From contig JAQTHT010000001.1 in the NCBI GenBank assembly GCA_029433265.1, forward strand, positions 124,001-188,000: 64,000 bases of DNA, written 5' to 3'. Made by a program: the position numbers and the translations under genes. The DNA comes from Leuconostocaceae bacterium ESL0958 (GTDB lineage Bacteria; Bacillota; Bacilli; Lactobacillales; Lactobacillaceae). Below are positions 34,800-43,966 of the stretch, piece after piece (the stretch's first letter is position 1; each line of letters begins with the position of its first letter). The notes under the pieces are model-generated. The model was not told the DNA's origin, ran no database searches, and saw nothing but the letters and a program-made list of their open reading frames with translations.

Positions 34800-35912
34800 A
34801 TGGCTGAATTTAACATTAAGAACAAGTTTGTGCCCCTTGGCTTGACCTTTGACGATATGGATTGGGCGAAGAGTGAAACGGCGGCCGTGCCAGTGGACGA
34901 GGTTTCCTTAGCAACCGAATTGACACCAAGCCTGAAATTAAACATTCCCTTGCTTTCTGCAGCAATGGATACGGTTACAGAAGCCCGTTTTGCCATTGCC
35001 TTAGCACAGTTCGGTGGACTAGGGGTAGTGCACAAGAATATGACCATTGCGGCCCAGGCAGCCGAAGTTAACCGAGTAAAAGAAGCAGCAGTTGACCGCC
35101 AGGCTTGGCCGCAAGCTGCAGTTGACGCACAGGGGCGGTTGTTAGTGGCCGGTGCTGTCGGTGTTACGTCGGACACCATTGACCGGGTGAAGGCCCTGGT
35201 TGAAGCTGGTGCAGATGCCATTATTTTGGATTCCGCCCATGGCCACTCGGCTGGCGTGTTGCGCAAGGTCAAGGAAGTCAAGGATACGTTCCCAGCTACC
35301 AATGTCATTGCCGGCAACATTGCCACAGCGGCTGGTGCTGCAGCCCTCTACGATGCTGGCGCAGACGTTGTGAAAATTGGCATTGGCCCTGGTTCCATTT
35401 GTACCACTCGTGTCGTGGCTGGCATCGGGGTGCCACAGCTTTCTGCTATTCGCGATGCGGCAACAGAAGCCAAGCGCCGAGGGAAGGCCATCATCGCCGA
35501 TGGTGGAGCTAAGACGCCGACCGATATTTTGAAAGCCATTGCCATGGGGGGCAATGCCGTGATGCTCGGATCTATGTTCTCCGGCACGGCTGAAACACCT
35601 GGCGAGGTCTTTGAAGATCAGGGACAGCAGTTTAAGTTCTATCGGGGCATGGGTTCAATCGCTGCAATGGAAAATGGGTCCAAGGACCGTTATTTCCAAG
35701 GCGAGGTTAATGAGGCCAAGAAGATGGTGCCAGAAGGCATTGAAGCCCGTGTGGCCTACAAGGGCACGTTGGCGGATGTCCTCTTACCAATCTTGTCTTT
35801 CCTGAAAGAATCAATGGCTGCCATGGGCGCCAAGACAATTTCTGAGACCATTAACCATGGCGGCAATGTTAAAAAGACCACGGCCGTCTTTGACTACCAG
35901 GCTTCTTTATAA
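34800..35912 (+). CDS. guaB: CBS-less IMP dehydrogenase, catalytic subunit
   Basis: IMPDH oxidises IMP to XMP with NAD+, the committed step to GMP. The 370-aa protein keeps the barrel core. The catalytic Cys is Cys201 in GPGSICTTR, the IMP-binding Asp is Asp234 in IIADGGAK, YRGMGS is present, and the Arg297-Tyr298 dyad is in KDRYFQ. The CBS pair is replaced by a short linker (about 97-117). Two usual segments are degenerate. The N-terminal strand reads LTFDDMDWAKSETAAV rather than LTFDDVLLVPA. The C-terminus ends SISETINHGGN-like instead of GLRxGMGYCG...ESHPHD. SD GAGGAGAA precedes ATG 34800. These missing parts are found in the next gene. Confidence 0.9.
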   Translation: MAEFNIKNKFVPLGLTFDDMDWAKSETAAVPVDEVSLATELTPSLKLNIPLLSAAMDTVTEARFAIALAQFGGLGVVHKNMTIAAQAAEVNRVKEAAVDRQAWPQAAVDAQGRLLVAGAVGVTSDTIDRVKALVEAGADAIILDSAHGHSAGVLRKVKEVKDTFPATNVIAGNIATAAGAAALYDAGADVVKIGIGPGSICTTRVVAGIGVPQLSAIRDAATEAKRRGKAIIADGGAKTPTDILKAIAMGGNAVMLGSMFSGTAETPGEVFEDQGQQFKFYRGMGSIAAMENGSKDRYFQGEVNEAKKMVPEGIEARVAYKGTLADVLLPILSFLKESMAAMGAKTISETINHGGNVKKTTAVFDYQASL

Positions 35913-35942
35913 AAATCGACTTTGCGAAGAGAGGGAGAGAAC

Positions 35943-36908
35943 ATGACGGAGACAAAGCAATTACACGGGTTGGGCTATGACGAGACACTCCTAGTGCCAG
36001 CCGCTTCATCGGTACTACCTTACCAGGTCGATTTGCAGGCAAAGTTGGGTACTTTTGTGATGAAAGCGCCCTTAGCAGCCAGCCGTTTAAACCCAGATGC
36101 TGATGAAGAGCTGCTGCTACAGGCGGTAGCCGACCAAGGTGGGCTAGGCATTGTGGCAGCCAAGGAAGACTTTGATGACGAAGTGCAATTGGTCAAAGCC
36201 TTTTCACAGGCGAAGGCTGATGTAAAAGATAAGCCCAACGCGCTTGTCGACGAGCAAGGACGGTATCAAATCGGGGCAGAGCTTTGGTTGAATGAAGCCG
36301 TAGTGGAACAGGCCCAAGACTTAATCGCCGCTGGTGCTAAGGTTTTGGTCCTCTACTTGGGTCAGACTTACGACGAGCAGGCAGCTACGACTGTCCGGAC
36401 AATTCGCGCTGCCCTACCAGCTGACCGGTATTTGGCTGTTGGGACGGTAGAAGATCCAACCGTTGCCAAGGATTTGTTTGAAGCCGGCGTTGCAGCGGTC
36501 ATTGCGGGCCGTTCTGTGGATTCCGCTTGGCCAGACGACAAGCACTATCCCTTCTTGACGACGGTCATGGGGGTGGCCCAGGTAGCTGAAGCATACCCTG
36601 ATCAGACAGTGATTGCCCAAGGTGGCATTCACTATTCTGGGGACGTTGTCAAAGCCATTGCTGGTGGAGCAAGCGCCGTCATGGTGGCTGATTATTTGCA
36701 GCGGGAAGATTCCTTTGAAGATGCCGTCTTCCAAATTGATGGCGGTCTGCGGGCCGGTATGGGCTACACGGGGGCCAATGATTTGGAGACCTTACGCACA
36801 AGCGCTCAATTCGTCCAAATTACGGATTCCGGCTTAAAAGAATCCCACCCGCACGATGTTGAAATTACAAAACAAGCGCCAAACTATGTGGCACAAGAAA
36901 GAGATTAA
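35943..36908 (+). CDS. IMPDH-like pseudoenzyme, probable partner subunit
   Basis: The 321-aa protein is clearly IMPDH-related at both ends. It starts [20 protein letters not shown] (residues 9-28) and ends with [19 protein letters not shown] and [19 protein letters not shown]. The centre is inactive: the Cys loop reads [14 protein letters not shown] with no GSICTT, the IMP-binding Asp in ADGG is Gln (AQGG), and the flap with DRYFQ is missing. E300-S301-H302 correspond to the residues that complete the potassium site of a neighbouring subunit in bacterial IMPDH structures. Inference: it pairs with the preceding catalytic subunit. SD GAGGGAGAG precedes ATG 35943; guaA follows after 2 bp. Confidence 0.8.
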   Translation: MTETKQLHGLGYDETLLVPAASSVLPYQVDLQAKLGTFVMKAPLAASRLNPDADEELLLQAVADQGGLGIVAAKEDFDDEVQLVKAFSQAKADVKDKPNALVDEQGRYQIGAELWLNEAVVEQAQDLIAAGAKVLVLYLGQTYDEQAATTVRTIRAALPADRYLAVGTVEDPTVAKDLFEAGVAAVIAGRSVDSAWPDDKHYPFLTTVMGVAQVAEAYPDQTVIAQGGIHYSGDVVKAIAGGASAVMVADYLQREDSFEDAVFQIDGGLRAGMGYTGANDLETLRTSAQFVQITDSGLKESHPHDVEITKQAPNYVAQERD

Positions 36909-36910
36909 GT

Positions 36911-38458
36911 ATGCCGACGACAGCAACTGATAAAATTTTGGTACTGGACTATGGTTCCCAGTACAATCAATTGATTACCCGCCGGGTTCGTGAACTTGGT
37001 GTTTTCTCCGAATTGAAGTCCTCCAAAATGACGGCAGCGGAAGTGAAAGCTTACAATCCGAAGGGCATTATTTTGTCCGGGGGACCGAAGTCCGTTTACG
37101 ATGAAGATGCTTTCACCATTGACCCTGAAATCTTCGAACTGGGCATCCCAGTGTTAGGGGTTTGTTACGGCATGCAACTGATGGCCCAGCATTTGGGCGG
37201 TAAGGTTGAAGCCAACCCAGGGAATGGTGAGTTCGGTCAGACCGTGATTACACAATCCGAAGGGGGTTGTGCGCTTTTGGAAAACACCCCGTTGGAACAA
37301 GTAGTACTGATGTCCCATTCCGATAATGTGACCCAGCTTCCTGCTGGTTTCAAGGTGGCGGCTGGCTCTGAAAAGACACCAATTGCGACCATTGCCAATG
37401 ATGAAGACCAACTCTACGGCGTGCAGTTCCACTCTGAAACGACGCTGTCAGAGCATGGCAAGGACATTATCAAGAACTTTGTCATCAACATTGCCAAGGC
37501 TGATCCTTCCTGGACGATGGAAGAGTTCATTGACGAGCAGATTAGCACCATTCGTGAGGAAGTTGGTGACAAAAAGGTGCTCTTAGGGCTGTCCGGTGGG
37601 GTTGATTCCTCTGTTGTCGGCGTCCTCTTGCAACGGGCGATCGGTGACCAGCTGACTTGTATTTTTGTCGACCACGGCTTGCTTCGGAAAAATGAAGCCC
37701 AGCAAGTCATGGACATGCTCGGTGGTAAGTTTGGTCTGCACATCATCAAGGTGGATGCACAAGACCGTTTCCTGGATAAATTAGACGGCATTACGGATCC
37801 TGAGCAAAAGCGCAAGATTATCGGGAACGAATTCATCGAAGTCTTTAACGATGAAGCGACAAAGCTAAAGGGCATGGACTACCTGGCGCAAGGTACGCTC
37901 TACACGGACGTGATTGAATCGGGAACCGATACAGCCCAGACAATCAAGTCCCATCACAACGTGGGCGGCCTGCCTGAAGACATGCAGTTTAAGCTGATTG
38001 AACCATTGAACAAACTCTTCAAGGATGAAGTGCGCGAATTAGGCGAAAAGCTGGGTATGGACCACGAATTGGTCTGGCGTCAGCCTTTCCCTGGTCCTGG
38101 ACTGGGAATTCGCGTGATGGGCGCCATCACCGAAGACAAGCTTGAAATCGTGCGGGAGTCAGATTATATTCTGCGTGATGAAATTGCCAAGGCTGGCTTG
38201 GAAGACGATGTTTGGCAGTACTTCACGGTACTGACCAATAACCGTTCCGTCGGCGTCATGGGCGACTTCCGGACCTACGAGTATACGATTGCCATCCGGG
38301 CCATTACCTCGATTGATGGCATGACGGCGGACTTTGCTCGGCTTCCTTGGGAACTCTTGCAGAAGATTTCTGCTCGAATTGTCAATGAGGTCGACCACAT
38401 TAACCGCGTTGTCTACGACATTACCGCTAAGCCACCTGCAACGGTTGAGTGGGAATAA
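36911..38458 (+). CDS. guaA: GMP synthase (glutamine-hydrolysing)
   Basis: GuaA converts XMP to GMP using glutamine and ATP. The 515-aa protein has an N-terminal class I amidotransferase with nucleophile Cys85 in GVCYGMQL and His in [12 protein letters not shown]. The ATP pyrophosphatase domain has PP-loop [12 protein letters not shown] around 226, and the C-terminal dimerisation domain ends in PATVEWE. It starts 2 bp after the IMPDH-like gene and completes an IMP-to-GMP operon under the purine riboswitch. Confidence 0.98.
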   Translation: MPTTATDKILVLDYGSQYNQLITRRVRELGVFSELKSSKMTAAEVKAYNPKGIILSGGPKSVYDEDAFTIDPEIFELGIPVLGVCYGMQLMAQHLGGKVEANPGNGEFGQTVITQSEGGCALLENTPLEQVVLMSHSDNVTQLPAGFKVAAGSEKTPIATIANDEDQLYGVQFHSETTLSEHGKDIIKNFVINIAKADPSWTMEEFIDEQISTIREEVGDKKVLLGLSGGVDSSVVGVLLQRAIGDQLTCIFVDHGLLRKNEAQQVMDMLGGKFGLHIIKVDAQDRFLDKLDGITDPEQKRKIIGNEFIEVFNDEATKLKGMDYLAQGTLYTDVIESGTDTAQTIKSHHNVGGLPEDMQFKLIEPLNKLFKDEVRELGEKLGMDHELVWRQPFPGPGLGIRVMGAITEDKLEIVRESDYILRDEIAKAGLEDDVWQYFTVLTNNRSVGVMGDFRTYEYTIAIRAITSIDGMTADFARLPWELLQKISARIVNEVDHINRVVYDITAKPPATVEWE

Positions 38459-38473
38459 TAATTTTCAATGAAG

Positions 38474-38508
38474 AAAACCTGTCATCCAGCGTGATGACAG
38501 GTTTTTTT
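38474..38508 (+). terminator. Terminator of the guanine operon
   Basis: AAAACCTGTCATC (38474-38486) pairs with GATGACAGGTTTT (38493-38505), then T. Confidence 0.93.
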
Positions 38509-38518
38509 GCCTTTCTGC

Positions 38519-38547
38519 TTGACAGCCAGGTGCTTCTCTTTTATAGT
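38519..38547 (+). promoter_or_regulatory. Promoter of the ABC exporter operon
   Basis: TTGACA (38519-38524), 17-bp spacer, TATAGT (38542-38547): close to consensus, so repression must set the level. Confidence 0.9.
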
Positions 38548-38549
38548 AA

Positions 38550-38565
38550 GTGAGTAATCACTCAC
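38550..38565 (+). promoter_or_regulatory. Probable TetR-family operator
   Basis: GTGAGT-AATC-ACTCAC is a perfect 6+6 inverted repeat two bases after the -10 box, spanning the transcription start. The TetR-like regulator encoded at the end of this operon is the natural ligand (inference). Confidence 0.75.
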
Positions 38566-38586
38566 CAAATCGTATTGGAGGCGAAT

Positions 38587-39315
38587 ATGAAAGAAGTTAT
38601 TAAGCTGGAGAAGATTGCCAAGTCCTTTGGCAATCACCAGGTATTAAAGGATGTGGACCTGTCGCTCAGCACAGGCGAAATCCTCTGTCTCTTAGGCCCT
38701 TCCGGGGCAGGAAAGTCCACTGTTATTAACATCACCTTAGGGGTGGAAAAGGCGGACGGCGGTACGGCTTATGTCTTTGACGAAGTCATGCCCAAGCGGG
38801 AACTGCTGGGCAAGTTAGGCTATATGGCCCAGTCCGACGCCCTCTATGAAAGCCTGACAGCCCGGGGCAATCTGACCTTTTTTGCCGAAATGCGTGGCAT
38901 CGCAAAGGATCAATTAGCAGCGGAAATTGAGCGTGTAACGGATATTGTTTCATTGACGGATGCGCTGGATCAGGAAGTCTCTGGCTTCTCCGGGGGGATG
39001 AAGCGCCGGCTTTCTTTGGCCATCTCCCTGCTCGGGAACCCGGAGTTGATGATTTTGGATGAACCAACGGTCGGCATTGACCCTGCGCTTCGTCGGCAAA
39101 TCTGGTCAGAATTGTATAAGATGCGGGACCAGGGACATGCTATTTTGGTCACGACTCACGTGATGGATGAAGCAGAATTGGTGGACCGAGTGGGCTTGTT
39201 GATGGGCGGTCGCTTAATTGCCAACGACGGACCAAAGGAACTGGAAGCACAGTACCAGGTCAACACGATTGAAGATGTCTTCTTGAAGGCCGAAGAGGAG
39301 GGCCAAAATGACTAG
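38587..39315 (+). CDS. ABC transporter ATP-binding protein
   Basis: This 242-aa cytoplasmic ATPase powers an ABC-2-type exporter. Walker A GPSGAGKST is near 39, signature SGFSGGMKRRLSLA near 130, Walker B LMILDEPTVGIDP near 152, and the H-loop TTHVMDEAE near 188. ATG 38587 follows TTGGAGG; an in-frame TTG at 38575 lies within the SD. The 3' end overlaps the permease by 8 bp, giving translational coupling. The substrate is unknown; with a TetR repressor a drug or toxic metabolite is likely. Confidence 0.93.
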   Translation: MKEVIKLEKIAKSFGNHQVLKDVDLSLSTGEILCLLGPSGAGKSTVINITLGVEKADGGTAYVFDEVMPKRELLGKLGYMAQSDALYESLTARGNLTFFAEMRGIAKDQLAAEIERVTDIVSLTDALDQEVSGFSGGMKRRLSLAISLLGNPELMILDEPTVGIDPALRRQIWSELYKMRDQGHAILVTTHVMDEAELVDRVGLLMGGRLIANDGPKELEAQYQVNTIEDVFLKAEEEGQND

Positions 39316-40405
39316 AACATTTGCCATTGCCAAACGAATTTTGACGGAGTTGCTGCATGACAAGCGAACGCTGGCCATGATTTTCATTGCGCCGATGTTA
39401 ATTTTGACGTTGATGAACTATGTCTTTAACATTACGTCCTCGACTTCTGTCGACATCGCAACTGTGCATGTGGAACAGCAGATGGACCAGGGCTTGGCTA
39501 AGACGAAGAATGTCAACGTGAAGCATTATGATAGTAAAGAGGCAGCCGATTCAGCCTTGAAGGATCAAAAAGTGGATGCAGTCTTGTCCCAAACGAGCGA
39601 TGGCAACTATGACATTTTTTACGCCAACACTGACTCCTCCAAGACGGCAGCTACCCGTAAGATTTTAGCCAATGTCTTTACGCAAAATAAGCTGTCAGGA
39701 CTGTCGCAACAAGTGGCCACATTGTCTCAGCGGGTCGGGGTACAACCCAACTTGGGCAGCAACTTCAACCTGAATGAATCTTACAGCTATGGCGACAAAG
39801 ATACGACCTTCTTTGCTTCCATCATGCCAATCTTCATGGGCTTCTTTGTCTTCTTGTTTGTCTTCTTGATTTCCGGGGTCTCTCTGCTGAAGGAGCGGAC
39901 TAAGGGCACATTGTCCCGCTTGTTGGCAACGCCCGTACGCCGATCCGAAATCATCTACGGTTACATGTTGTCTTACTCCGTCATTGCCATCTTGCAGACG
40001 GCTATTATCGTCTTCTTTACCATCTCCGTGCTCAATGTTGAAGTGCTTGGTTCCGTCTGGAACTTGCTCTTGATTAACATTTTGCTGGCCTTAGTGGCGC
40101 TGGCCTTAGGACTGCTCGTGTCAACGCTCGCCAGCTCAGAGTTCCAGATGATTCAATTTATTCCAGTGGTCGTGGTACCGCAACTGATTTTCTCTGGTAT
40201 TATTCCATTGAACACAATGGCTGACTGGGCCCAAGTTATCGGCGACTGCCTGCCAATGAAGTATGCTTCCAACGCTATGACCGAAGTGGTCTTGCACGGA
40301 CAAGGCTTTGGTCAAATCTGGACGGATTTGCTAGCCTTGTTCATCTTCTTAGTACTGCTCACGGCCGGTAATATCTTTGGCTTGCGCCGTTACCGTAAGG
40401 TCTAA
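39308..40405 (+). CDS. ABC-2 type permease
   Basis: The 365-aa membrane subunit has one N-terminal membrane helix (MIFIAPMLILTLMNYVFN, near 26), a long extracytoplasmic domain (about 50-165) and five more helices in the C-terminal half. KERTKGTLSRLLATPVRRSE (near 198) is the typical cytoplasmic motif of ABC-2 permeases. It starts inside the end of the ATPase gene and is followed by the tetR gene. Confidence 0.92.
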   Translation: MTRTFAIAKRILTELLHDKRTLAMIFIAPMLILTLMNYVFNITSSTSVDIATVHVEQQMDQGLAKTKNVNVKHYDSKEAADSALKDQKVDAVLSQTSDGNYDIFYANTDSSKTAATRKILANVFTQNKLSGLSQQVATLSQRVGVQPNLGSNFNLNESYSYGDKDTTFFASIMPIFMGFFVFLFVFLISGVSLLKERTKGTLSRLLATPVRRSEIIYGYMLSYSVIAILQTAIIVFFTISVLNVEVLGSVWNLLLINILLALVALALGLLVSTLASSEFQMIQFIPVVVVPQLIFSGIIPLNTMADWAQVIGDCLPMKYASNAMTEVVLHGQGFGQIWTDLLALFIFLVLLTAGNIFGLRRYRKV

Positions 40406-40442
40406 CCTGCGAATCAGTATTATTGATAAAGGAAGTGCTACA

Positions 40443-41072
40443 ATGGACCAGATTGTGCGTGACTTTATTACGCTCTCAGAAAATAAGGCCATGACGCCTG
40501 CTCAAAAAAAGGTGTTGCAGGCGGCAATTCAACTTTTTGCAGCACAGGGCTTTGCCGGGACGAGTACCGCAGCTATTGCCCAGACAGCTGGCGTCAGTCA
40601 GGGTACGATTTTTAAGTACTATGATAATAAAGAGCGACTACTCGAAGTGATTTTAGATCTCGTGATTGATAATTTACTACCAAAGTACAGTGATGATTTT
40701 ATCAATGCCGTAGAAAAGCAGGATCAACAGTCCTTTGCTGATTTTATGAACTTTGTCTTAGTCAATCGCTATGACTTTATTGTCCAAAACGGGCAAGTGC
40801 TCACGATTTTATTTTCAGAATTAATGATTGATGATCAGCTAGTCAATCAAATAAGAGATCTTTTATTACCACAATGGCCACGATTAACCGCTTTATTTGA
40901 AAAAAAGGCTGGCAAAACAGCTCAGCTGAGTGGCGATGAGATGGTTCACTTGCTGATTTCTCAGTTACTGTTATTGTTTTTACAGAAAGAACGTTTGAAA
41001 GAGTCTGAACCTATACTGAAGCAAAGGCTAGCCGTCATTCAGCAGCTGATGGTCCGAGCTGTAGGTTCATAA
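40443..41072 (+). CDS. TetR family transcriptional regulator
   Basis: A 209-aa regulator with the N-terminal helix-turn-helix AAIQLFAAQGFAGTSTAAIA followed by SQGTIFKYYDNKERLLEVIL. The C-terminal helical ligand domain is unlike any I recognise. ATG 40443 is used because AAAGGAAG precedes it; the longer reading lies inside the permease gene. As the last gene of the exporter operon it probably binds the inverted repeat at 38550-38565 and closes a feedback loop relieved by the exported compound. Confidence 0.9.
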   Translation: MDQIVRDFITLSENKAMTPAQKKVLQAAIQLFAAQGFAGTSTAAIAQTAGVSQGTIFKYYDNKERLLEVILDLVIDNLLPKYSDDFINAVEKQDQQSFADFMNFVLVNRYDFIVQNGQVLTILFSELMIDDQLVNQIRDLLLPQWPRLTALFEKKAGKTAQLSGDEMVHLLISQLLLLFLQKERLKESEPILKQRLAVIQQLMVRAVGS

Positions 41073-41080
41073 TCGGAATC

Positions 41081-41118
41081 AAAAAGACGAACAACTAAAT
41101 GTTGTTCGTCTTTTTTTT
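41081..41118. terminator. Bidirectional terminator tetR / ilvE
   Basis: AAAAAGACGAACAAC, loop TAAAT, GTTGTTCGTCTTTTT plus T run; A run on the other side serves ilvE. Confidence 0.92.
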
Positions 41119-41134
41119 GCGATTCATATAAGTA

Positions 41135-42169
41135 CTAGTCCAAAGGCACATCTACCGCCCAGCCGGCTGGTCCTTCTTCGTCTCCGTATTGGATGGCGGT
41201 CAAGCGGTCGTAGAGCTTTTGCGTAACCGGTGCGACTTCTGTTTCGGAGTAGAAGACATGTTTTTGTCCATGGTGCGTGATGGAGCCGACGGGAGAGATA
41301 ACAGCAGCTGTACCCATAGCACCGGCCTCAGCGAATTGATCCAGATCGTTAATTGAGATGCTGGTTTCAATAGGATTTAAGCCTTGCTCCCGTGCAATTT
41401 CCAAGAGAGAAAACTTGGTAATCGATGGCAGGATGGAAGGGGACTTCGGTGTTTGGAACTGGCCCTCTTTGGTAATGCCAAAGAAGTTAGCGGATCCTAA
41501 TTCTTCAATGTATTCATGATGGATGGGATCCAAGTACACAACATCGGAGTAACCGGCGTCATGGGCTTTTTTACCAGGCAGCATGGAAGCGGCATAGTTA
41601 CCACCGACCTTAGCTTGGCCAGTGCCGCCGTGGGCAGCCCGGTCGAAGTCGGAAGTTACAAAGGAAGTTGGGGTTAAGCCTCCTGGGTAATAAGCGCCAA
41701 CTGGGGTGGCAAAGATAACAAAGGTAAAGTCCTGGCCACCGTGCAAGCCAATGTTCGGTGTAGTGTCAATCAGCAAAGGACGGAGATAAAGGGCCCCACC
41801 GGATTCATAGGGTGGGACAAAATCCTGGTTGGCCTTGACCACTTCCTTGGCCGCTTCGACAAAACGGTCTACGGGGAAGGGTTCCATTAGTAAGCGGTCT
41901 GCGGAGCGCTGCAGGCGCTTTGCATTTTCGATGGGGCGGAACAGGTTGATGCCACCGTCTTGGCGGCGGTAGGCCTTCATGCCTTCAAATGCCTGCAAAC
42001 CATAGTGCAAGGCAACGGCTGCCTCACTCATGCTCAGGTTGGATTCCGTTGAGAGTTCACCTGGTCCCCACTGGCCGTTATGGTATTCTGCATGATAACG
42101 GTAGGGCAGGTCGTGGTAGGCGAAACCCAGTGTGTCAAAGTCTAAATCTTCCGCTTTTGCTTTTGTCAT
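41135..42169 (-). CDS. ilvE: Branched-chain amino acid aminotransferase
   Basis: This PLP-dependent fold-type IV transaminase interconverts Leu, Ile and Val with their 2-oxo acids. The 344-aa length is that of the BCAT group II enzymes. The N-terminus DLDFDTLGFAYHDLPYRYHA, HYGLQAFEGMKAYRRQDG and RSADRLLMEPFP are typical. The PLP-binding Lys lies in the KVGGNYAASMLPGKKAHDAG region, and ELGSANFFGITKEG and GAMGTAAVISPVGSI line the cofactor site. SD AAGGAGTA precedes ATG 42169. Monocistronic. Confidence 0.95.
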   Translation of the reverse strand: MTKAKAEDLDFDTLGFAYHDLPYRYHAEYHNGQWGPGELSTESNLSMSEAAVALHYGLQAFEGMKAYRRQDGGINLFRPIENAKRLQRSADRLLMEPFPVDRFVEAAKEVVKANQDFVPPYESGGALYLRPLLIDTTPNIGLHGGQDFTFVIFATPVGAYYPGGLTPTSFVTSDFDRAAHGGTGQAKVGGNYAASMLPGKKAHDAGYSDVVYLDPIHHEYIEELGSANFFGITKEGQFQTPKSPSILPSITKFSLLEIAREQGLNPIETSISINDLDQFAEAGAMGTAAVISPVGSITHHGQKHVFYSETEVAPVTQKLYDRLTAIQYGDEEGPAGWAVDVPLD

Positions 42170-42308
42170 TGTACTACTCCTTCTAGTCTATTTAGCTATT
42201 ATATTAAAATAAAATGATAAAAAAGTAAAGGTTTGATTGGGTTGTCTCTGCTTAAGCAGTGCTTTTGCCTGTGTTAAAATAAGGGTGATTGTTACAAAGG
42301 AGAACAAC

Positions 42309-42935
42309 ATGGTACGTTATCCGAAAGGCGTGATGGCCAATACACAGGCCGTTCAAAACGAGGTGAAGCGGGGTAAGAGTAGTCAAAAGGGTTTGCTCTT
42401 TGGCCGCCGGGGCATGGGCCTGGAAAATGAAATTAATGAAGCCAATGAATTTTATTTGGCCAATCACTTAGCAGTGATCCATAAAAAGCCGACACCGATT
42501 ACCATTGTCAACGTCGACTATCCGGCTCGCTCAGCTGCCAAGATTACGGAAGCGTATTTTCAAAAACCGTCCACGACTGATTACAATGGGGTTTATCAAG
42601 GGCGCTACCTTGATTTTGATGCCAAGGAAACGAAGAACAAAACGACTTTTCCCTTGAAAAATTTTCATCAACACCAGATTGACCATTTGGCGGCAGTATT
42701 ATCTCAGGGCGGCATTGGCTTCGTCTTGATTAAGTTTACAACTTTGGGCGAAACCTACCTTTATCCAGCGGCGGTACTGATTCAAAACTGGCAGCGACTG
42801 GCAGGCCGTTCCTCTTTGCCCTACGACCAGATTGTAGCGGATGGTTATTTGGTGCCCGAAAAATTAAATCCGAGTTTGGATTACCTGGCCGCGCTAGACC
42901 GTTATTTACAAGCAGAAAGTGGGCGGCTATCATGA
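42309..42935 (+). CDS. recU: Holliday junction resolvase RecU
   Basis: RecU cuts Holliday junctions in Gram-positive bacteria and modulates RecA. The 208-aa product begins MVRYPKGVM; GRRGMGLENEINEANEFYL, DYNGVYQGRYLDFDAKETK and FPLKNFHQHQIDHL contain the nuclease acidic residues and Lys. ATG 42309 follows AAGGAGAAC; the longer in-frame reading has no SD. The last 4 bp overlap ypsA (ATGA), giving the order recU-ypsA-gpsB-rnpB known from other Firmicutes. Confidence 0.97.
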   Translation: MVRYPKGVMANTQAVQNEVKRGKSSQKGLLFGRRGMGLENEINEANEFYLANHLAVIHKKPTPITIVNVDYPARSAAKITEAYFQKPSTTDYNGVYQGRYLDFDAKETKNKTTFPLKNFHQHQIDHLAAVLSQGGIGFVLIKFTTLGETYLYPAAVLIQNWQRLAGRSSLPYDQIVADGYLVPEKLNPSLDYLAALDRYLQAESGRLS

Positions 42936-43504
42936 GCCGTTACTGGATAACGGGTTACCGGACTTATGAGCTCGGCGTTTTTAAGGAAAGTGATCCTAAG
43001 GTGGCGGTGCTCAAACACGCACTCACGCTACTATTAAAGGAACGGATTGAGCAGGGACTGGAATGGGTCATCACAGGTGGCCAGCTAGGGGTGGAAACTT
43101 GGACTGTTGAAGTAGCCTTAGCAATGAAGGCGGATTATCCAGAACTTAAAGTAGCGCTGCTATTGCCCTTTGCCAATTTTGGTAGTCAGTGGCAGCCCGA
43201 AAAAAGAAGGAAATTGGCCCAATTGAGCCAGCAGGTTGATTTTTTTGCGGCTGTCCACCAGGGAGACTATCAGGGACCCTTTCAATTAAAAAATTACCAG
43301 CAGTTTTTACTGGACCACAGCGATGCAGCTTTACTGCTCTATGACCCAGAGTACGAAGGGAAGTCGGCCTATGATTTAGCGGCTATTCAGGCCTTTCAAA
43401 AGACGGCGCCCTATCCCATGGATTATGTCAGCATGGATGAACTACAAGAGTTTGCCAATGACTTTGAGGAAAGACGGGCTGAAGCCCAAGACCAAGGCTT
43501 TTAG
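42932..43504 (+). CDS. ypsA: YpsA family protein (DUF1273)
   Basis: A 190-aa cytoplasmic protein of the SLOG-like DUF1273 family. Signatures are RYWITGYRTYELGVFKESDP, WVITGGQLGVETWTVEVAL (nucleotide/sugar-binding loop) and LLYDPEYEGKSAYD. In Bacillus, YpsA affects cell division. Its position between recU and gpsB agrees with that. Translation is coupled to recU by overlap. Confidence 0.93.
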   Translation: MSRYWITGYRTYELGVFKESDPKVAVLKHALTLLLKERIEQGLEWVITGGQLGVETWTVEVALAMKADYPELKVALLLPFANFGSQWQPEKRRKLAQLSQQVDFFAAVHQGDYQGPFQLKNYQQFLLDHSDAALLLYDPEYEGKSAYDLAAIQAFQKTAPYPMDYVSMDELQEFANDFEERRAEAQDQGF

Positions 43505-43579
43505 CGGATGATTTCGTTGCGTTTGCCGGCTCTTTTTGCTAGAATAAAACTAATTAGAACCGAAAAAGGAGTAACACTC

Positions 43580-43942
43580 GTGCCAGCAATTAACTATAAT
43601 CAAAAAGAAATTTACGATAAAGTGTTCAAGCAAAAGCGTGTTGGCGCTGCCTATGATCCCGATGACGTCGATGAATTTTTGGATGGCATCATTGCTGATT
43701 ACGGGACTTTTACCAAGCGGATTCAAGATTTGGAAAAGCAGGTGGCACAACTGCAGGGCGCTTTGCGCGAAGCACAAGAAGATCTGGCGGCATCAGACCA
43801 GGCGCACGTTGCACCTGCACCGGTTGTAGCAGAACCAGCGGAACCGGTCCAAGAAGAACCAGCGCCTAATTCAAACTTAGATTTGATCAAGCGTGTAGCG
43901 AACTTGGAAGCGGCGGTTTTTGGCACAAAGCAAGACAACTAA
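43580..43942 (+). CDS. gpsB: Cell division protein GpsB, GTG start
   Basis: GpsB is a small DivIVA-like adaptor that brings penicillin-binding proteins to the septum. The 120-aa product has the N-terminal membrane-binding coil (IYDKVFKQKRVGAAYDPDDV, then DEFLDGIIADYGTF) and a C-terminal coil after a Pro/Glu/Ala linker. The start is GTG 43580, 8 bp after AAAGGAG; upstream codons in frame cover the intergenic SD. The family Gly-Tyr is Ala-Tyr here (GAAYD), a small deviation in the membrane loop. Confidence 0.92.
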   Translation: MPAINYNQKEIYDKVFKQKRVGAAYDPDDVDEFLDGIIADYGTFTKRIQDLEKQVAQLQGALREAQEDLAASDQAHVAPAPVVAEPAEPVQEEPAPNSNLDLIKRVANLEAAVFGTKQDN

Positions 43943-43960
43943 GTCAAATCGCGTTATAAT
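43932..43960 (+). promoter_or_regulatory. rnpB promoter
   Basis: AAGACA (43932-43937), 17-bp spacer, TATAAT (43955-43960); overlaps the gpsB stop region. Confidence 0.6.
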
Positions 43961-43966
43961 AACAGA

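Noticed and set aside
35943-36908. GMP reductase
   Set aside because: GMP reductases also have the catalytic Cys loop, which is absent here; both ends match IMPDH.
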